Positions 56,908 to 64,000 of a stretch of 64,000 nt of DNA are shown here, in pieces. The notes beneath the pieces were generated by a model. That model had not been told where the DNA came from and ran no database searches. It worked only from the letters and a program-made list of their open reading frames with translations. The stretch's first letter is position 1. Every line of letters starts with the position of its first letter. The position numbers and the translations under genes were made by a program. The stretch is taken from assembly GCA_001465935.1 (NCBI GenBank), contig LNKV01000043.1:242298-306297 (forward strand), written 5' to 3'. The DNA is from Clarireedia homoeocarpa (taxonomy: Eukaryota > Ascomycota > Leotiomycetes > Helotiales > Rutstroemiaceae).

Positions 56908-58305
56908 AAGGAAGTGTTTGAAAGAAGACTATAGTCGAAGGAAGAGTTATGGGCTTAGGGGGGGGGGGCCACGATGTCTTCATTTCTGGGATTGCATTCA
57001 GGATATCAAGGGGTTTGCGAGAGCTTTTGGTGCTGCAAAACGTGATTATTTTGGAAGAGTTCATGAAGGGTATATTGGCGGAACAACGATGCCTGTATTC
57101 AATGGCCAGTTGCCTTCTCTAATACTCATGATAACTATTCATTTTTCACATTTTCGATTGTAACTTCCTTATGTGTATGCCAATTCTCGTTTCATGGACT
57201 GAAAGATGTGAAATATTGGAGAAGGAGGTGATATCAAGATGTAGAATTTCATGATTCGGATTTGACCGATAGAGTTCCGCATCGCAGAGGTTTCAAGATC
57301 GTCAACGTTCTGCCAGTTCGATGTGTGTTTCTTGATTTTCACTTCCATCTGCTGTTGCAGCTCACCCGAAATATTGCTTGCCCGAAGGATTCACAGAGCC
57401 AAAGAATAACCCTATCACTACTAAGTAGTAGCCTGTCGTCTATAACTTGCTAGTGGCAAGGGAGCTGACTAACTTCGAAGCTTAGGTCTCCCTTCGAATC
57501 AGCATTTTATATGCTTGGAAATGGATTTGCGAAAAAGAGGACGAACAAAAATGCTAGCAGATATCTGCAAGAAAGACACGGACAAGAAACATATCAACAC
57601 AAAAAGACATCAACTTCACTACAACGGAATCCCGAGAAACCCGCTTTATGAGCCCCCCCAACAAATGTACCACTACATCACTTGCACGGGTTCCTGGCGT
57701 GTGTCGGATGCGATGCGAACACTTCATCGAGGTACCCTTGAGGGTATACCTTTGCGAAGAGAAGATCAAGGCAGAATGATTGATGAGCGAAGTGATCGAC
57801 CTCATACATACCAACCAAACACCAAACTGCAAAGCACTTAACCTGCGAGCCGCGCCAAACAGAGCTCATATATGTATGATTCTACGGTCAAGGAAAGTAA
57901 AGCTGCGCAGGCTCGCTGGTGTGTCTGCTGGCCAACGAAGGGGGATCTTTAGCAAATCTATGCTCGGATGAAAAGGAGATGGATTTTCATGATGACTTAA
58001 GTAAGAATCCTAACCTCGAATCTGTGTAGAAATGTTTAGGGCTGACAGGTGGTTGATAAAGTAGTGTATACTCCACTACATGGTGTGTGCTTTGTCCAAG
58101 ACAATCGGCAATAAGGAAAGAACGACCTTGCAAGCAGTAATTCTTGAGGTCCATCTTTCCTTCTTCTTGCAAGTTGATGTGACAACCCACAGAGCACGAT
58201 GTGGGAAGACGAACCCGTCTAGACTAACATCAAGACACAATCTAAGACACCCATATACGATTTTTAAATATTAATTACGCATCAACTCTCAGACAGGCAG
58301 TCAGA
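56908..58305. other. intergenic
   Basis: About 1.4 kb between two BTB genes of the same strand. An 11-base G run lies at 56958-56968. Short antisense frames (57554-57832) overlap nothing and have no domain. Confidence 0.45.
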
Positions 58306-59154
58306 ATGGCTGCAGGGCTGTAAGTATACATCCTCCACTATCACATAAACCCCACGCCAACCTTCCAACCGCTCGTACTAAACGCAAAAAACAGCAGCCA
58401 TATAAATCTCGGCCCCGTCGCCGAAATCCACGCAGGTCGATGGCGGACATCGTTTTTCGTCCACGAAGAGCTGTTATGCAGATGCTCACCGTTCTTCATG
58501 CACATCCTCGAGAGACAACGGCCCTCGGAAGAAACGGGCCGACCACGTACAATATCCTTCCGCGGCGTGAGCCCCGACACTATTGACGCATTTCTTCACT
58601 TCCTGTACATCAGACGACCCCCTAGCGTTGCTGATGCGACCGCACTGGTCCTGCAGCTTTACTATTTCGCGGAGAAGATCGGCATCCCCTCGCTAATGCA
58701 CGCGATCATGGACGACATCATCAAATTCCACTTACAGAACAGCATTACATTCAGGCTTGCCGCCATGATTGAGATTTGCGGGAACACGCAGCCCGGGAGC
58801 AAACTGCGCTGGTACGTAGCAGCTGGCATTGCGTTTACCATGCGGCAGATGGTTGGGAATCTTCGGTGGACGCAGGCGTACGCTAAGCTCTTTGATATTT
58901 GTCCGGAGCTCTTTCGGGATATCTTTGTAGTGATTTCGTATCATGGGTTGCATACTTGGGATCCGCAGGCTACGAGAGAGGAGGCATTTAGATCGACGTT
59001 TACGCTTTGTGATTTTCATGTGCATGGTGAGGGTGAACCTCGCTGTGATGAGGTGGGGCAGGAACCGCAAGGAGAGGTTGAGAGGGAGGAACCACGAGTA
59101 AAAGTTGATGTTGGAGAGGGGGAACCGCAAATAAAGGTCGAGGACTCGGACTAA
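58306..59154 (+). CDS. BTB/POZ-domain protein
   Basis: Exon 1 is 14 bases (58306-58319) and exon 2 starts at 58395 (AAACAG acceptor; CTAAAC branch), giving 257 residues. The BTB fold is NLGPVAEIHAGRWRTSFFVHEELLC, CSPFFMHILER, ISFRGVSPDTIDAFLHFLYI and LVLQLYYFAEKIGIPSLMHAIM, followed by a helical MIEICGNTQPGSKLRWYVA segment. A FTLCDFHVHG segment matches the one in the neighbouring BTB gene at 55856. The C-terminus has three imperfect EPQ/EPR-V-KV repeats and an acidic end (KVEDSD). The second acceptor 3 bases downstream (CAGCAG) would remove one residue. No function can be assigned beyond protein interaction. Confidence 0.82.
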
Positions 59155-60074
59155 TAGAAAGCACACTAAGAGTGCGTTGTTTCAGTGTGCGTACTTGGAT
59201 TATGATGGTAGTGGTGAGCAGGAACCATAAGCGTCCTGGACTGTTTGTTTTGGATAAGGGCGAGAAAAGGCTCGGTTTATCCGGACTTGATCAGCTATTC
59301 TCTGTATATCGTCATGCACAATTCGACGAAAACCCATGGACTCTGTTTAGACAGCGTAATAATGAAAACCCAGCCAAAAAAAATGTCTGGTCTAAGTCTG
59401 ATGGGACATGAATGTGAGACCATGGTATGTACCAACGACATGCTAGATGAGAACATACAACATTCTCATCTTGTTATAGGAACAGAGTGAACCGTAGGCT
59501 GTCGAATAGAATCATGTATTTGCATCCAACTGTTTTTAGGTATCAATAGTATTGGCTTTGTCTCATCAGAGTCATCATTGATACCCTTGGACTTGATTTA
59601 AACTCCTCTACTGCATGTCCCTAGCATCCAGCCTCCAAAGATAGGAACGAGATTTTGATGCTTTTGAGGCTGCAAATAAGTAATCCCCTTGTAAAATCAT
59701 ATGCTACAACGTCTACTTGTCTATATAAAGCCCTGGCAGAATACCATAGGAATATAGTACATGATATGCATCGTGAGATGTGGCCACCTTCGCAGATACG
59801 CGAACACACACTGGGTTATTATTGTGGATACTTCCATCGACCTGAAAGCTCCACAAAACGTGTGCTGACCACAAAGTGTGGAAACAAAGGCAGCCCTCTA
59901 CGTAGAGTCGAACATCCTCAGCAAGGCTTTCTACCTCTAGGACCATTTCTGTGAACAAGAAAGTCTTAACAAAAGACGAACGGCATTATATTCATACAGT
60001 ACCACCTAGGGTGCACCAAGCAGAATACATCTGGCTTCAGAATATTGTGCATGCCGTACGAAGCGATTCATCAC
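59155..60074. other. intergenic
   Basis: Downstream of the BTB gene and of Atp11. AT-rich with no repeat or gene recognised. Confidence 0.45.
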
Positions 60075-61065
60075 CTAGATGATCTTCTCGGCTTCCTCGA
60101 CAAGCGTCTCAATTTTGAAGTTTGGATCCCCTCGTCCAAACTGCTCCAAGAGTTTCCGCCTCTCTTGGTTTTCCCCTGGGATACCATAGAACTTTTGCAG
60201 ACACATCACCAACCATTTCGCTTCATCAACACTTACACCTCGTCCCTCGACCACTTGCCCCTGCAGTAAGACAACCTCTTTCTCATCTGCTAGTTCCAGA
60301 TGATGAGTAATAGTGGTATGTGGTTGACTGAACTCTCCGCGCAATTTATACTCAGCTAAGTGGGTAAACAGGACCGTTACCGTATTCTCTGCGGGGAAAG
60401 TCCATTGCAGGAAATGGATTTCTGCACCTTGCCCCTCCTTGGGGAGGGGTAAGATGAAATGAGGATGTTTCTTTGCAGTGGCTTCAATGGCTTTATACGC
60501 ATCGAGAGGAATGACTGCGCAGAGTGACTGCGCATCGTTAACATGGCGAAGTCGCCAGATAGCTTCGATTTCTTTTCGGGAAAGAGCGCGTGTCTTTTCG
60601 ACATCAAGATATGAAGAGAGGGTTTTGAGCCCTGTATTTGAGGATGTCTTTGCGGTCGGAATCTGGGGTGCTGGTGGAGCTGCTGGGAAAGGTGATGAAG
60701 AGGTTGGCGATGGTGATGGCGGAGGCGTAGGAGGGGCGTTTATAGGAGGAATTGGAATGGTAGCTTTCTTCTTCAAGTGATCGATCTTTTCCTTGTATAC
60801 TTCTTTCAGTTCATTGACATCTCGCACTCCTTCCCTATTTCAAGTATTAGTATGGATACTTACACATATAGAAAGACAGAAAATCAATTTACTCTTTGGC
60901 CTTCTTCTCTAACTTCTCCTTGTACTTCTCCAAAACTCGATCTGATTGCTGGGTGGCTAAAAACCGAATATCATGCACTTGCGCCCATCTTTTCTGCGAA
61001 GTTCGTAGGTATGGTGCTGCTCCAGAAACCATGCGCCTCAAAGAAGGGGAACGAAAGCTTGCCAT
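60075..61065 (-). CDS. ATP11: mitochondrial F1-ATPase assembly chaperone Atp11
   Basis: Holds the F1 beta subunit before assembly of ATP synthase in the matrix. Exons 61065-60893 and 60834-60075 (GTAAAT to ATAG), in frame, 310 residues. The N-terminus MASFRSPSLRRMVSGAAPYL, rich in Ser/Arg and without acidic residues, is a mitochondrial presequence. A Pro-rich linker (PTPPPSPSP) separates it from the Atp11 domain, with KTLSSYLDVEKTRALSRKEI, IWRLRHVNDAQSLCAVIPL, FILPLPKEG, HFLQWTFPAENTVTVLFTHLAEYKLRGEF, and VVLLQGQV near the C-terminus. Length is close to the usual fungal size. It is followed by a peroxisomal ligase on the same strand, 317 bp upstream in sequence coordinates. Confidence 0.92.
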
Positions 61066-61382
61066 GCCTGTGGTTTAAAGAACAATTGTATATTATTGAG
61101 CTTGGACAATTCGCATTTACCGTCAATGTAGTTGAAGTCGATAAGGTATCTGGAGAAATTTAGAGAGTGGCGGCCGCACCGGTCCGATATTCATCCGGAG
61201 CTTTCGGAGCGGTCCAGAACCAGAGCATAGAACTAACTTATGGTGCTTCCCCTTGGATCACAAGCGAAGACTTTGAAGTTAGATAATCTAGACGCAAGAA
61301 AATCTCAGGCATAAGATTGTGCAATATATTTCATCTGTTGTCTATCTATCTACTCATAAACTCCCCTCTATAATCTACAAAT
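61066..61382. other. short intergenic region
   Basis: Between the ligase 3' end and the Atp11 5' end; holds the Atp11 promoter. No gene. Confidence 0.4.
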
Positions 61383-63178
61383 CTACAACTTCGCCTTCTC
61401 AGTCTCCTTCTTCGCCTCCTCCTTCAACGTCCTCCTCAAAATCTTCCCACTTGCACTCTTCGGAATCTCATCCACAAACTTCACGCCACCTCTCAAACGC
61501 TTATGATTCGCAACCCTCGCCTGCAACCAATCTACTATCCTCTTCTCAGTCGCCTTACTACCCTCAACTCCCTTCTTCGGAACCACATACGCTCTGGGGA
61601 CCTCAGTGGCTTGCTCCTTGTCTTCAATTCCGATGACGGCTACATCATCGATATCTTCGTGAGATGCCAAAAGACCTTCTAATTCTGCAGGTGGCACTTG
61701 GAAGCCCTTGTACTTGATCAATTCCTTCACACGGTCGGTGATGTAGAAATTGCCCTCCTTATCCTGGTATCCCACATCACCGGTCTTAAAATATCCATCG
61801 TCCGTGAGGGCGTTCTTGGTGCCTTCAGGGTTGTTGAGATAGCCCTGGAAGACGTTGGGACCTTTGATCCACAATTCACCAGTCTGACCAGCTGGGACTT
61901 CTTTTCCTTCATCGTTGACGTATTTAGCAGTCTGATTCGGTAGCATTAGTCCAACCGAACCCGGAACTTTGTCCCAATCTTCCCATCGCTGAGTATGCGT
62001 CGTAGGACTCGTTTCACTGAGACCATACCCCTGCTTAATGGGCACCTTGATACGTGAATATACTGTATCGACTAGTTCTTTCGTCAAAGGTGCTGCACCG
62101 GAATTCAACATCCGGAGCGAGGATAGATCGTATTTCGCAACTATAGGATGCTTGCCAAGCTGGAGAATAATTGGAGGAACGACATATCCAAATGTGATAG
62201 AGTATTTCTGAATAAAGTAGCAGAACTTTTCCAGGTCAAATTTGGCCATCACGATACACTCGATGCCTTTCCAAACTGTTAGATGAAGGATGCAAGTTAA
62301 CCCCTGAAGAAGTTAGTTAGGACTGGTCCTTGATTGGAAAGGAGCATTTTACATAGATGTGGAAAAACGGTAAGACAGCCATAACCTTATCTCCCTTACC
62401 ATCCTTCCCGCCCTCCCAGCTCAAATGATTCTCAGCCAGATCCAGCATCAAAGTATTCGCAACAATATTCCCATGGCTCAGCATAACCCCCTTAGGATGC
62501 CCTGTCGTCCCACTACTATAAACCAAGAACGCAAGATCCTTCGGCTTCATCTTCGTCCTCCTATATCTCGTCGCGCCAGAGAGATTTCTAATATTAGTAA
62601 AATGTTTAAACTTCGATGTCTCATCCCTTTCATCCCCAACCAAAATTATCCGATCGTCAGGTATTCCAACCTTCCTGCATGCCTCCTGTGCGGATTTCAG
62701 AAATGGCTTTTGCGTGACAAGTGCTTTCGCTCCCGAGTCTTTCAACTGAAATGCCAGCTCATCAACAGTGTATCCCGGGTTCGCAGGCGACACAATGCCA
62801 CCCGCCCAGTGTGCGCCCCATAGCACAGCAGGCGTATCAATGCAGTTTGGCGTGTAGAGAGCGAGCACGTCGCCCTTCTGCCATTCCCAGACGGCTTTCA
62901 ATCCCTTTCCAAATTCTATAGCTGTATCTCGGACTTGCGCATATGTGTATGATCGTGAGGTCTCGGCGTCGGTGTAGATAGCTAAAGTAGAAACACAGCG
63001 ATATCAGTAAAAGAGGCAATTGCGATAAGCCATACAACCACGCCTTCATAATTAAAAGCGATGGCGAAATCTACACACCTTTATCATCCGGAAACGCCCT
63101 ATCCTTCCTCTCGAATAACAACGTCCATATATCCACCTCTGGGATCTCCACCCGGGGGTATGTAGATTCTGTAGGCAT
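61383..63178 (-). CDS. 4-coumarate-CoA ligase-like acyl-CoA ligase with peroxisomal signal
   Basis: AMP-forming ligase that makes acyl- or aryl-CoA. Exons 63178-63079, 62981-62353 and 62303-61383, in frame, 549 residues. The order is PEVDIWTLLFERKD (N-terminal 4CL-like start), AGGIVSPANPGYTVDEL, the P-loop LVYSSGTTGHPKG (about residue 186-198), LPFFHIYG across the second intron, GYGLSETSPTTH, NGKL-type linker region (GELWIKGPNVFQGYL), YFKTGDVGYQ and DRVKELIKYKGFQVPPAELE, then PKSASGKILRR with the catalytic Lys. The last three residues are AKL, a peroxisomal targeting signal type 1. Such enzymes act on aromatic or medium-chain acids in fungal peroxisomes; substrate unknown. The introns are canonical (GTGTGT, GTAAAA, acceptors TTTAG, TTCAG). 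Confidence 0.93.
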
Positions 63179-64000
63179 ATTTAATCAGAGAACGATGCGC
63201 GACGCGTGCGAGATAAGAAAATGAAAATCAAGTCCTACAGGTTCCAATGGACGAAAGACGATATATATATATTCATACAAGATAGACACGGAAAGGATGC
63301 GAAACAACAAAGGGAGATATGATTCACTACGTAACTCACCTCAGCAACCCAGGTAATTCCTGGAGGTGTAATGGTCATGGTAAGGTTCTTCCGCCCCCTC
63401 TCTACCGACTATTGGCTCTGTCTCCACACCGGCGGATATGCCGAGGCATTTACTCGATTTTCCGGGGATAACGGCTTGGGGTCGACCAATCATGCGAAGG
63501 AACAGTCAGATGGTTGGGAATGTAGAACCGATGGATACCGAGTAGTCGGGTGCGAGGTTGATAGCTTGATACTTTTCGAACGATTAGTAAAGTCCGCCCA
63601 ATCCGAAACGAACGGCCGTCAGAAGCAGTGTACTCTCTTCAGCCATGAATAAAGGTTAAATTTTTAGTTGGCAAGGCAGAAAAAATCATCCTTTATTCAT
63701 GGGAAGATATGAATTTTAGTAATGATCTAAGGGAGGAGAGAGGGCAGTAATCGTGTTACCACGAAACCTACTTATGGAATACATACGTTACAGGCAAAAA
63801 CTATGCATTAGGTAACCTCACTGATCCCAAATATATGTATCACTGTAGTCCAAAAAGCCCACAAAGTAAAGGCAACGAATTGAGCTGTAGATTCATGAAT
63901 CAACTATCTAAAACGTGAGGCTAGCACTCCTTTAACAACTAGACAGTATCCTCCACCACATAGAACTCCACTGCCAAATGCAATTTTTATTATAGGTGAA
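63179..64000. promoter_or_regulatory. upstream region of the ligase gene
   Basis: Up to the window end. A CCGAGG (reverse CCTCGG) at 63441-63446 matches the core bound by fungal fatty-acid regulators FarA/FarB; one 6-mer may be chance. The plus-strand frame 63371-63652 is not supported as a gene. The last 350 bases are AT-rich and show nothing clear. Confidence 0.35.

Overview
The window is nuclear DNA of a filamentous ascomycete. The genes carry short spliceosomal introns (about 45-130 bp) with GTRNGT donors, CTAAC or CTGAC branch sites and CAG/TAG acceptors. Many products are typical of Pezizomycotina: a fungal HNH protein, BTB/POZ family members, a CSC1-type channel and a Tps3-type trehalose subunit. 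Family composition suggests Leotiomycetes (Helotiales or relatives), but this is inference from style, not from a marker gene.

Layout. 0-7 kb: an HNH-nuclease-like protein, a small basic protein, a frameshifted BTB gene and a conserved acidic Gln-rich protein. 8.8-12.7 kb: proteasome alpha7 (PRE10 type) and a phosphoglycerate-mutase-fold protein. 12.7-17.3 kb is mostly simple repeats around one Pro/Arg-rich hypothetical gene. 17.3-24.4 kb (all minus): a large F-box protein, a small gene overlapping its 5' end, and a CSC1/TMEM63 channel. 25.1-27.1 kb: a Pch2/TRIP13 AAA+ ATPase that looks broken, followed by almost 4 kb without a recognisable gene. 31.0-34.2 kb: a six-exon Tps3/Tsl1-like trehalose-phosphate synthase subunit. 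35.0-40.6 kb: an accessory block with a ferric reductase (internal TAG), a SAM methyltransferase and a decayed AsaB/CmcJ-like oxygenase. 41.4-50.4 kb: a secreted CAP/PR-1 protein, a branched-chain aminotransferase, an Erv2-type sulfhydryl oxidase, proteasome beta1 (PRE3 type) and a Pho80-like cyclin. 51.6-59.2 kb: a fast-evolving block with three BTB proteins and an F-box relic. 60.0-63.2 kb: the mitochondrial chaperone Atp11 and a peroxisomal 4-coumarate-CoA-ligase-like enzyme ending in AKL.

The housekeeping genes (two proteasome subunits, Tps3, Erv2, Atp11, BCAT) splice into perfect frames. At least five accessory genes carry stops or frameshifts, which is the main biological pattern here. 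The two most unusual sequence observations are a locus at 20.3-21.2 kb where one intron can feed the same exon in two open reading frames, and a 15-nt microexon that carries the catalytic threonine of proteasome beta1. No rRNA, tRNA, CRISPR array or intact transposon was recognised.
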